Shown here: piece by piece, positions 1-6,834 of the stretch
Layout: every line of letters starts with the position of its first letter
How positions within the stretch are numbered: the stretch's first letter is position 1
NCBI GenBank assembly: GCA_016193385.1
Contig: JACPSF010000300.1
Coordinates: 1 to 14,867 of the forward strand
Source of the DNA: Deltaproteobacteria bacterium
Lineage (GTDB): Bacteria; Desulfobacterota_B; Binatia; UBA9968
Length of the DNA: 14,867 bases
Direction of reading: 5' to 3'
The notes under the pieces: model-generated
Seen by the model: the letters and a program-made list of their open reading frames with translations, nothing else
Told to the model about the DNA's origin: nothing
The model's database searches: none
Program-made: the position numbers and the translations under genes

Positions 1-107
1 GTTACCAGACAGGCCAAAAAACGCAGAGCGACAACGACCCAGCCATAGAAAAAAGGCACCGAGATGGGAGCTCTCGCCGGTCCGGCTGTTTTTTGAGGCT
101 CCGGCAT
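1..107 (-). CDS. MFS transporter, N-terminal fragment (runs off left edge)
   Basis: Reading leftward from an ATG at 105-107, an open frame of 35 codons runs off the window. It encodes a short polar start (MPEPQKTAGPARAP) followed by PFFYGWVVVALRFLACLV. The FYGWVVVA string at the start of the first membrane helix is a familiar mark of major facilitator superfamily transporters of the oxalate/formate-antiporter and monocarboxylate type. Such proteins import or exchange organic anions across the inner membrane, but the substrate cannot be told from 35 residues. The gene follows the amidohydrolase gene on the same strand after a 222-bp gap and may belong to the same leftward cluster. No strong ribosome-binding site is visible before the ATG. 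The family call rests only on the N-terminal motif. Confidence 0.6.
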   Translation of the reverse strand, partial: MPEPQKTAGPARAPISVPFFYGWVVVALRFLACLV

Positions 108-329
108 TGCTGACTTCTAACACGAAAACTCGTTGCAGGCGAATCCTTTCTTCTCCGCGCGCCCTGCCGGAGGATTCCCGGCGTCGGACTTTAACCCGGA
201 TCATCCAAAATGGCTGTGGCTGGACGGGAAAGCGTCGGCCACGAGGGAGGCGAGACCGAGGACGCAGACGTAGGCGTAGACAGGAACGACGAGTTGCCTG
301 TCCAAGAGGCCACCGCGTGCACAAGCGGG
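108..329. other. Intergenic gap without a convincing gene
   Basis: This 222-bp stretch separates the amidohydrolase stop from the MFS start. Open frames cross it on both strands, but they are rich in arginine or low-complexity serine/proline and match no family I recognise. No convincing promoter or intrinsic terminator was found; the nearest thing is a short imperfect GCCGG/CCGGC hairpin near 168-184 with no T-run. Confidence 0.5.
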
Positions 330-1343
330 CTAGTCCAGATACATCAGCCGTGCCGGATTGTCCTTGAGCATCACCTTGATCTGCTGCGGCGTGATCCCGA
401 AGCCGAGGAGCGCCCGGATAAAGACGCGCATCCCGTCGATCGTGTCCATGTGTAGTACCTGGCCGAAATCGCTCCCGATGATGCAGCGCTCGGGGCCGAT
501 CTCCTTGATGGTCCGGATCGTCTCCATGGGATCGGCCACCGGCTGATACAAGCTCGGGATCATCGGCTGGCAGTAGGTGCCCACGTAAACGCCCAATTCG
601 GCCAGCTCCTTCATCTCATCGATCAGTAACTTGTTCAATTCCAGAAGCGGGTGGTCGAGCGTGGCGCGCACTCCCAGCTCCCTGGCCTTCTTCGCGAGCG
701 GCAGCAGTTCTTGAAAATCCGTATGCCCGAAGCCGATGCCGACTTTTTTCTCCGCCGCCATCTTCATGATCTCCGCCACTTGTGGTAGAACCTCGCCGTT
801 CTCCTCAACCAGGCGCACTCCGCCCTTCTCCGGATGGCCGGCGCCGCGCCAGAATCCGAGCGATGTGAAGGTGGGAAACCAGATCATCTTGAAGTTAGGG
901 TATTGCAGCGCGACGCGGATATATTCAGGATTCATCCCGTGGCAGGTGCCGGCCCCGCCGTAGATCTCGACCCGGTGCTGCAGCTCCCCCTTCTCGACCA
1001 GATAATCGACGTGGCGCTGCGCCAGGTAGGCAGCGTTGCAACTGATGTTCCAGTGGTCTTTGAACGCGAGAGCGCGCATGCCGGCCTTGGACGCCTCGAT
1101 GGCAATCCCGATCATATCCTGAGAACGGTGGACGAAGTCGGGATAACCATGGATGTGGCAGTCAATCGCTCCCCGAAGCAGCTCATTTTCGATCCCCGGA
1201 TAGATTTTGAGCATCTCCGGGTTGTCCTTGAGCATCTGATAAAAATAGTCCTTGGCATTGAGCTGGCGCACCCGCTCCACGCTCAGGGTCCGCCCCACCA
1301 TTAGACTGGCCGCAGCCTCTGCGTCAGCAGCGAAATCACACAT
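330..1343 (-). CDS. Metal-dependent amidohydrolase (DUF6282-like)
   Basis: A 337-residue protein of the amidohydrolase (metal-dependent hydrolase) superfamily, probably a cytoplasmic TIM-barrel enzyme. Visible metal-site candidates are the HxH of DCHIHGYPDF (H63, H65), a lysine or histidine in FKDHW (K95/H97), H207 in GFGHTDF, H231 in LDHPLLELN and D292 in GSDFG near the C-terminus. The N-terminal extension of about 60 residues before the HxH strand and the overall pattern resemble proteins annotated as DUF6282, whose reaction is unsettled; it could hydrolyse a lactone, amide or ester, or decarboxylate. The ATG start is supported by AGGGAGA six bases upstream on the coding strand. It is the third gene of the leftward set after the CoA-transferase and the luciferase-like oxidoreductase, so an intermediate of the same pathway is a reasonable substrate guess. 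Confidence 0.8.
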   Translation of the reverse strand: MCDFAADAEAAASLMVGRTLSVERVRQLNAKDYFYQMLKDNPEMLKIYPGIENELLRGAIDCHIHGYPDFVHRSQDMIGIAIEASKAGMRALAFKDHWNISCNAAYLAQRHVDYLVEKGELQHRVEIYGGAGTCHGMNPEYIRVALQYPNFKMIWFPTFTSLGFWRGAGHPEKGGVRLVEENGEVLPQVAEIMKMAAEKKVGIGFGHTDFQELLPLAKKARELGVRATLDHPLLELNKLLIDEMKELAELGVYVGTYCQPMIPSLYQPVADPMETIRTIKEIGPERCIIGSDFGQVLHMDTIDGMRVFIRALLGFGITPQQIKVMLKDNPARLMYLD

Positions 1344-1386
1344 CGAAATCTCCCTTCGCTCGATTTAGTAGTGAGTCGCGAGTATT

Positions 1387-1438
1387 GAGTTTAGAGGTAG
1401 GAATTTCCCTCGAAACTCGTTACTCGAAACTCTAAACT
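1387..1438. repeat. Intergenic direct and inverted repeats (GAGT/ACTC-rich)
   Basis: The 96-bp gap between the oxidoreductase and amidohydrolase genes holds two copies of CTCGAAACTC (1409-1418 and 1423-1432, 14-bp period). It also holds a perfect 9-bp inverted repeat, AGTTTAGAG at 1388-1396 against CTCTAAACT at 1430-1438, with a 33-base loop. Read leftward, no T-run follows the stem, so it is not a standard intrinsic terminator. It could be an mRNA hairpin between two cistrons or a degenerate intergenic repeat family. Confidence 0.55.
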
Positions 1439-1439
1439 A

Positions 1440-2441
1440 TCAGTTGTTTCCCCACGCCTTCAAAAATCTTCTCGCATCCTCGACCACCGGCTCCGTAACC
1501 GGCACGTATGGGATCACCATGCGGGTAACCCCGGCTTCAATGAACGGCGCTAGCCTCTCCTTGATCTCTCCAATCGAGGTGCCGGGCACGACCGGCAGCT
1601 TGTCCATATAGTCATCGGTCAGGGCCGCCATCGCCGCTTTGAAACCGCCCTTTTGGAAGGCCTCCTGGATCGCGGCCACCTCCCTCTCGAAACCCAAGCC
1701 TTTCAGCATGTCGCTGTAATGATCGGCCAGATTGTAGAAGGTTAATACCTGACGGAGGCGCGATCGAGCGAGGCTTCGGTCAGCGTTGAGGGAAACGCGA
1801 GACTTGGCGATGATCTCTATCTTGCCCGGATCGCGGCCCGCCTCTTTGGCACCTTCTCTCACTCTCGCGGCAATCTCCCGGACCTTAGCCGGCGTCGCCA
1901 TGTTGATGAAGACGCCGTCGGCAATCCTGCCGACGAGCCTGGTCATCTGCGGCCCCAGACCCGCCAGATAAATCGGAAAGTTCGGGTGGGTCGGTTTCCA
2001 CGAGAGCTGGAAGCGCTTGCCGGTTTGGTAAATCTCACCTTCGTACTCGACGCGCTCGCCTGCTGCTGCCTTGCGCACGATCTCGATATATTCCTGTGCC
2101 CGCCGAAGCGGCCGGTCGAAAACGCCCCCATGCCAGCCAGCAATGTTTTTATTCGCTACGCCGAGCCCTAGAAGAAAGCGTCCGGCAGAAAGGTCCTGGA
2201 GAGTGGCGCTCTGAATGCCGAGGGTTACCGGGCTCCGCCCGTAAATATGGTAGATGGCGGTTCCGAGTTTGATGGTCTTCGTCCGGCCGGCCGCAGCGGA
2301 CAGGAGCACCAGGGGATCCGTGCTATTCGACTCCCCTTTCCAGAAAGCGCCGAAGCCGACGGCCTCCGCGATCTCCACCAAGTCGATCACGCCGGCCGCT
2401 GGGTAATGGGCCGCCGAATTTATCTCAACATCGTAAATCAT
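1440..2441 (-). CDS. LLM-class flavin-dependent oxidoreductase
   Basis: A 333-residue luciferase-like monooxygenase family protein. These enzymes are single-domain TIM barrels that use F420 or reduced FMN to oxidise or reduce small organic molecules in the cytoplasm. Family marks include the N-terminal EIAEAVGFGAFW segment, LSAAAGRTKTIKLGTAIYHI, the helix LQDLSAGRFLLGLGVANKN, YLAGLGPQMTRLVGRIADGV and the C-terminal GVTRMVIPYVP. Whether it uses F420 or FMN cannot be decided by eye. I place the start at the ATG ending at 2441, because AGAGGA lies about seven bases before it; an in-frame TTG five codons upstream (2456) would overlap that site. It lies 34 bp after the CoA-transferase stop, so the two are very likely co-transcribed. 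Confidence 0.88.
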   Translation of the reverse strand: MIYDVEINSAAHYPAAGVIDLVEIAEAVGFGAFWKGESNSTDPLVLLSAAAGRTKTIKLGTAIYHIYGRSPVTLGIQSATLQDLSAGRFLLGLGVANKNIAGWHGGVFDRPLRRAQEYIEIVRKAAAGERVEYEGEIYQTGKRFQLSWKPTHPNFPIYLAGLGPQMTRLVGRIADGVFINMATPAKVREIAARVREGAKEAGRDPGKIEIIAKSRVSLNADRSLARSRLRQVLTFYNLADHYSDMLKGLGFEREVAAIQEAFQKGGFKAAMAALTDDYMDKLPVVPGTSIGEIKERLAPFIEAGVTRMVIPYVPVTEPVVEDARRFLKAWGNN

Positions 2442-2475
2442 GAATTTTCCTCTCAACCCTCTATCTTTTTAACCC

Positions 2476-3663
2476 TTAAACTTTTACGATCCCCTGTCTT
2501 TCCATCTCCGCGATATCGGGTCCCACATAACCCATCTCAGCCAAAATGGCCGAGGTGTGCTCGCCCAAAAGCGGCGGGGGCTTAACCTCTCTTTTAGACA
2601 GCCCGTGATAGTTCACCGAAGGACCGACAAAGCGCAATTTCCCGACCTCCGGATGCTCGAGCTCCTCGACCAGCCCCAGATGTCTCACCTGAGGGTCGGC
2701 AACGACCTCGGTCATGTTATAGAGCGGGCCCGCGGGAACGTCGTGCTCCTCCAGGCGTTTCAGCCATTCGCTACGGTCTCGAGTGGCGAACGTCTTTGCC
2801 AGTTCCCGTTCAAGCTCGGCGTAGTGGTTGCGCCGATTGTCTCTTGTTTTAAACCTTTCATCGTCGGCGAGGTCCGTCCGCTCCACCGCCTTGAGCAATG
2901 CGATCCAGAACTTTTCCGGGACCGAGCAATGAATCACCAATGGCAGACCGTCCCGGGACAGAAAGGCGAATGCATGAGCATTTTTCACCCGGGCCATGCG
3001 GTTTGGTATCTCACCGGTGCTCAGATAACCCGCGGCGGCCTCGCCAATAAAAGAAAGGGTCGCCTGCAGCAACGAAGTTTCCACCCTCGACCCTTCTCCG
3101 CTATTCTGCCGCGCCAAAAGAGCGCCCAGGATGCCGTATCCGGCGGAAAGGCCCGTTACATAATCCGACAGAGCAATCCCCATGACCTTGGGATCGTCGA
3201 GATCGGTAAGGACGCTCAAAAGCCCGCTCATGGCCTGCCCCAAAGTGTCAAAGCCGGGCTTGCCCGCATAGGGCCCGCTCTGGCCAAAAGCCGATATCGA
3301 GCAGTAAACCAGCCCGCGGTTTACGGCGCGTAAACTCTCGTAACCCAGCCCGAGGCGCGCAGCAGTTCCGGGGCGGAAGTTCTCGACGAAGACTTCCGCC
3401 CTTTTAACCAGCTCGAGGCAAATCTCCCTCCCTTGCGGCGCTTTAAGGTCCAGCACCAGGCTCTCCTTGTTGCGGTTTAGATGGGCAAAATTGGGACTGA
3501 AAAATGCAGCCGGAGCAAAGTAGCGATAGGGATCTCCGTCGGGCGGTGATTCGATCTTGATGACCCGCGCTCCAAGGTCCGCCAAAAGGGCCGCCGCATA
3601 AGGTCCGGTGACGAAGGTGGAGCATTCGATGACAGTTAGACCCGCAAGGGCATCGATGCGCAT
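2476..3663 (-). CDS. CaiB/BaiF family (class III) CoA-transferase
   Basis: A 395-residue full-length class III CoA-transferase, related to formyl-CoA transferase and CaiB. The family moves CoA between carboxylic acids through a covalent aspartyl-CoA intermediate in an interlocked dimer. The N-terminus (LAGLTVIECSTFVTGPYAA, then LLADLGARVIKIESPPDGDP) and the NRNKESLVLDLK and FVENFRPGTAARLGLGYE segments are diagnostic. The probable catalytic aspartate is D167 in GIALSDYVTGLSAGYG, followed by LARQNSGEGSRVE. The C-terminal GPLYNMTEVVADPQV and PPLLGEHT segments are also present, so it is complete. The ATG is well placed against family N-termini but has only a weak ribosome-binding site. It is the first gene of the leftward cluster. 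It probably activates or deactivates a pathway acid; the acid is unknown. Confidence 0.92.
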   Translation of the reverse strand: MRIDALAGLTVIECSTFVTGPYAAALLADLGARVIKIESPPDGDPYRYFAPAAFFSPNFAHLNRNKESLVLDLKAPQGREICLELVKRAEVFVENFRPGTAARLGLGYESLRAVNRGLVYCSISAFGQSGPYAGKPGFDTLGQAMSGLLSVLTDLDDPKVMGIALSDYVTGLSAGYGILGALLARQNSGEGSRVETSLLQATLSFIGEAAAGYLSTGEIPNRMARVKNAHAFAFLSRDGLPLVIHCSVPEKFWIALLKAVERTDLADDERFKTRDNRRNHYAELERELAKTFATRDRSEWLKRLEEHDVPAGPLYNMTEVVADPQVRHLGLVEELEHPEVGKLRFVGPSVNYHGLSKREVKPPPLLGEHTSAILAEMGYVGPDIAEMERQGIVKV

Positions 3664-3762
3664 AAAATTTCGCTTGGCGACCGGAGATCCAATCTAACTT
3701 GAACACCAACCCGCTGCAATAGTTAACCATCACCGCTGGGGCGAGCATCCATGCCGCTAGGT

Positions 3763-3790
3763 TTGACACAGGATATGTTTTCATTATACA
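3763..3790 (+). promoter_or_regulatory. Sigma70-like promoter for the rightward operon
   Basis: A perfect -35 hexamer TTGACA (3763-3768) is followed after 16 bp by TATACA (3785-3790), one mismatch from the -10 consensus. Transcription would start near 3797, giving a leader of about 35 bases before the ATG at 3832. It lies in the 168-bp divergent gap and points into the ABC/HyuA/HyuB/TRAP operon. No transcription-factor gene is present in the window. Confidence 0.6.
3783..3788 (-). promoter_or_regulatory. Possible -10 element of a leftward promoter
   Basis: Read on the minus strand these bases are a perfect TATAAT, preceded directly by TG. The position 17 bp upstream (GCCTGG) is a poor -35, so the promoter is uncertain. 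If used, it would give the CoA-transferase mRNA a leader of about 115 bases, and it would overlap the rightward -10 so that the two promoters compete. Confidence 0.3.
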
Positions 3791-3831
3791 GGCAATAGAC
3801 ACATGCCAGGCTAGCCCACGGAGTTGCAAAA

Positions 3832-4857
3832 ATGCTAAAACGGCGAAAAGGCACTATGAACCGAGCAAGAACGACAATGGCTTTCCTCTTATCCATCTCC
3901 CTGTTCTTTGGCTCCCTCTCCCCGGCAGCGGGTCAAACGACAAAATTAAACCTCGCTTACACGGCGACCAGCCCGTATCAAGCCGTCTTGATTATTACCC
4001 AGCAAGCGGGCTTTTTTAAGAGGAACCATTTGGACGCCTCGCTTATCTTCACTGCCGGGGGCTCCCTGGGGATCCAAGCCATGTTGGGCGGAGACGTATC
4101 TTTGGTTCTGGCGGACGGATCGGCGGCGATTGCCGGCAACCTTTCCGGAGCGGATGTGATCATCATCGCGAGCTTCTTGAATACCTTTCCCTATAGCCTG
4201 GTATCCTTGCCGGAAATTAAAAAGGTAGATCAGCTGGTGGGAGCGAAGATCGCCGTAAGCCGGTTTGGCAGCGCCACTGATCTCGGGGTGCGGATGGCTC
4301 TGGCCAAAGTCGGCTTAAATGCAGACAGAGACACAACCCTGCTGCAAATTGGAGCGCAGACGGCGCGATTTGCCGCGCTGCAGTCCAGAAACGTCCAAGC
4401 GACGATTATCACACCCCCTTTCACGCTCACCGCCAGAAAGATGGGTTTTAACACCCTGGTCGACATGGCTCAGCTGAATATACCCTTTCAACTGACCGCC
4501 CTGCTGACCAGCAGAGCTTACCTCAAGAAGCACAGCGACATCGTCCAGACCGCGGTGAAATCCCTCATCGAGGGAACCCACTTCTACAAAACGCACAAGG
4601 AAGCAAGCCTCGCCATCATGGGACAATACCTCAAGACGACCGATCGGGAGGCGCTTGAAGAAACCTATAATCAGATCGCCCTAAAAGTCGTCCCCGACAA
4701 ACCCTATCCGACCCTGGATGGAATAAGAACTATTCTGGAAGAGCTTGGCAAAAAAAATCCGAAGGCTAAGGCCGTCCAAGCTGAAGATTTCGTGGATATG
4801 AGCTTTGTCAAGAAATTAGATCAGGAAGGCTACATCGATCGACTTTATGGAAAGTAG
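3832..4857 (+). CDS. ABC transporter substrate-binding protein 1 (NMT1/SsuA-like)
   Basis: A 341-residue periplasmic receptor of the NMT1/THI5, SsuA/TauA-like family, which delivers small organic molecules to ABC importers. A basic N-terminus leads into a hydrophobic stretch (MAFLLSISLFFGSLSPAAG) with a likely cleavage before QTTKL, and no lipobox. The mature part shows the usual two-lobe pattern: a segment following LAYTATSPYQ and QQAGFFKRNHLDASL, then LGGDVSLVLADGSAAIAGNLSGAD, and later LVGAKIAVSRFGSATDLGVRMAL. The start at 3832 has GGAG eight bases upstream; an internal ATG at 3856 gives a more ordinary signal peptide but a weaker ribosome site. It is the first gene of the rightward operon, 12 bp before hyuA, and separated from the ABC ATPase and permease genes by hyuA and a second receptor. 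The ligand is unknown. Confidence 0.88.
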   Translation: MLKRRKGTMNRARTTMAFLLSISLFFGSLSPAAGQTTKLNLAYTATSPYQAVLIITQQAGFFKRNHLDASLIFTAGGSLGIQAMLGGDVSLVLADGSAAIAGNLSGADVIIIASFLNTFPYSLVSLPEIKKVDQLVGAKIAVSRFGSATDLGVRMALAKVGLNADRDTTLLQIGAQTARFAALQSRNVQATIITPPFTLTARKMGFNTLVDMAQLNIPFQLTALLTSRAYLKKHSDIVQTAVKSLIEGTHFYKTHKEASLAIMGQYLKTTDREALEETYNQIALKVVPDKPYPTLDGIRTILEELGKKNPKAKAVQAEDFVDMSFVKKLDQEGYIDRLYGK

Positions 4858-4869
4858 GACGGAGGAACA

Positions 4870-6816
4870 ATGGCAGCACAGCAGCAGTTCATTATCGGGG
4901 TGGATACCGGCGGGACGTTTACCGACATCGTGGTCATGACAGAATCGGGGGAGATCTGGACCGCCAAGGCGTCAACCACCCCGGATGATTTTTCCCGCGG
5001 GGTCATGGACGCCCTTGGGGAGGCGGCAAAGACCGTCGGCGTCGAACTCCGCGCGCTTCTTTCCCGGACCACCCTTTTCAAACACGGAAGCACCGTGGCT
5101 ACCAACGCGCTGATTACCCGGAGCGGCGTCAAGGTCGGCTTCATCACCACCCGGGGATTTGAGGACACAACGGAAATCATGCGCGCCATAGGTCGCGTGG
5201 ATGGTCTTCCCGAAGAGGAGATCCGCCACGTCACCTGGGTGACCAAACCCGAGCCACTGGTGCCCCGCGAGCTGGTCAGGGGCGTCCGCGAGCGTATCGA
5301 TTACCGGGGAGAGGAAGTGATCCCGCTCAACCGGGAGGACGTGATGAGTGCCGTCCGGGGGCTCATGGAAGAGGAAAAAGTCGAGGCCATTGCGGTGAGC
5401 CTGCTTCAAGCCTGGGCCAACCCGGCTCATGAGGAACAGATTCGCAGTCTTGCACTGGAGGCCGATCCCTCGAGACGGTTATATTGGTCTTTCGGCAGCG
5501 CGCTATCCCAGGTTGCCGGCGAATATGCGCGAGCCAATACCGCCATCATGAACAGCTTCCTCGGACCCACGGTAGAGCGCTACCTCAAGGGTCTCGAAGA
5601 CAAGCTTCGGGCAGGGAACCTTAAAGGGCCTCTCCTGATCACGCAGGGAAACGGCGGAGTCGCCCACCGCGAGCACGTCACACCGATCGCCAACCTTCAA
5701 TCAGGCCCAGCTGGAGGCATGATCGCCTCCGCCTATGTGGCGGGGCTTTTGGGGCACAACAACGTCATCACGACGGACATGGGAGGGACAAGCTTCGACG
5801 TCGGGCTCGTCACCGAAGGCTACTGGCGATACGCGCACGAACCCATCGTCGAGCGCTTCCGCATCCTCCAGCCCATCATCGACATCGAATCGATCGGTGC
5901 GGGCGGCGGAACTATTGCCCGGGTCGACCATGAGACGGGAAGACTCCTCGTGGGACCCAAGAGCGCTGGGGCGAGCCCCGGCCCGGTCTGCTACGACGGC
6001 GGCGGCCAAGAGGTCACGGTGACCGACGCGGATCTCATCCTGGGCATCATCGACCCCCACTATTTTCTCGGCGGCAGAAAAGTATTAAATAAGACGAAGG
6101 CGCTTAAAACCATAGAGGAAAAGATCGCCAAGCCCCTGGGACTCAAGCCCGTCGAGGCCGCGGCCGGAGTCTTCGACATCGTCAACAGCAAAATGTCCGA
6201 CCTCATTCGCCGCCAGGTCGTCCGCACGGGCTATTTGCCCGAGGAATTCGTGATCTACGCCTTCGGGGGAGCAGGCCCGGTGCACGCCGCCGGTTTTGCC
6301 GCGGAGCTCGGCGTAAAAAAGATCTACATCTTCCCCACTTCCCCCGTCTTTTCCGCATTCGGCGCCGCAGCGGCAGATGTCATCCACTCGCGGGTAATGA
6401 CCTGCCAGTACATTATCCCCGTCGACCCCTCCGCCATCAACCAACGACTGGACGGCGTCGAAGCTGAGATGCGAGAAATCATGACAGGAGAGGGATTTCG
6501 ACCCAACCAGATCGAGTTCCGCCGCTTCTTTACGATGCGCTACCGCCGACAGACTGCGGGAGTAGAGATGCCGCTCGCGTGGAACCGGTTCAACCCGCGT
6601 CGGGTTTCGGAGATGCAGCAGCTCTTCGAGAAAAAATACGAAGAGCTCTACGGCGTCGGAGCGGGCTATACCAAGGCCCTCCTCGGGGCCGGCACAGCGG
6701 TCAAAGGGCCGGCAATTATCGAACTTCCGTTTACAACAACCCTCGTGCCGCCTGGTTACCGGGTAAGCGTCGACAAGTATCTAAATCTCGTGATGGAGGT
6801 CCCATCGCAAAACTGA
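4870..6816 (+). CDS. hyuA: HyuA-family ATP-dependent subunit (hydantoinase A / acetone carboxylase beta-like)
   Basis: A 648-residue cytoplasmic protein of the hydantoinase/oxoprolinase A family. Seen are the N-terminal phosphate-binding motif GVDTGGTFTDIVV (residues 10-22), GSTVATNALI (73-82), the second nucleotide-binding motif TDMGGTSFDVGLV (302-314), SIGAGGGTIARVD (341-353), SAGASPGPVCYDGGG (365-379) and FGGAGPVHA (465-473). These mark the actin/hexokinase-like ATP-binding fold used by hydantoinases, 5-oxoprolinase and acetone/acetophenone carboxylases to phosphorylate substrate. Next to a HyuB fused to an acetone-carboxylase-gamma-like domain, the carboxylase role is favoured. GGAGG lies four bases before the ATG. 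The C-terminus looks internally shortened near residue 600: YGVGAGYTKA runs almost directly into LLGAGTAVKGPAIIELP, where relatives usually have about 70-90 more residues. The reading frame stays intact. Confidence 0.88.
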   Translation: MAAQQQFIIGVDTGGTFTDIVVMTESGEIWTAKASTTPDDFSRGVMDALGEAAKTVGVELRALLSRTTLFKHGSTVATNALITRSGVKVGFITTRGFEDTTEIMRAIGRVDGLPEEEIRHVTWVTKPEPLVPRELVRGVRERIDYRGEEVIPLNREDVMSAVRGLMEEEKVEAIAVSLLQAWANPAHEEQIRSLALEADPSRRLYWSFGSALSQVAGEYARANTAIMNSFLGPTVERYLKGLEDKLRAGNLKGPLLITQGNGGVAHREHVTPIANLQSGPAGGMIASAYVAGLLGHNNVITTDMGGTSFDVGLVTEGYWRYAHEPIVERFRILQPIIDIESIGAGGGTIARVDHETGRLLVGPKSAGASPGPVCYDGGGQEVTVTDADLILGIIDPHYFLGGRKVLNKTKALKTIEEKIAKPLGLKPVEAAAGVFDIVNSKMSDLIRRQVVRTGYLPEEFVIYAFGGAGPVHAAGFAAELGVKKIYIFPTSPVFSAFGAAAADVIHSRVMTCQYIIPVDPSAINQRLDGVEAEMREIMTGEGFRPNQIEFRRFFTMRYRRQTAGVEMPLAWNRFNPRRVSEMQQLFEKKYEELYGVGAGYTKALLGAGTAVKGPAIIELPFTTTLVPPGYRVSVDKYLNLVMEVPSQN

Positions 6817-6834
6817 ACAAGAGGAGGTGTGATT

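Noticed and set aside
107..455. Plus-strand open frames covering the left intergenic gap
   Set aside because: Arginine-rich or low-complexity translations that also overlap the end of the amidohydrolase gene antisense; no ribosome site or motif.
3443..3829. A minus-strand frame spanning the divergent promoter gap
   Set aside because: It overlaps the CoA-transferase gene out of frame and runs over the rightward promoter; no motif supports it.
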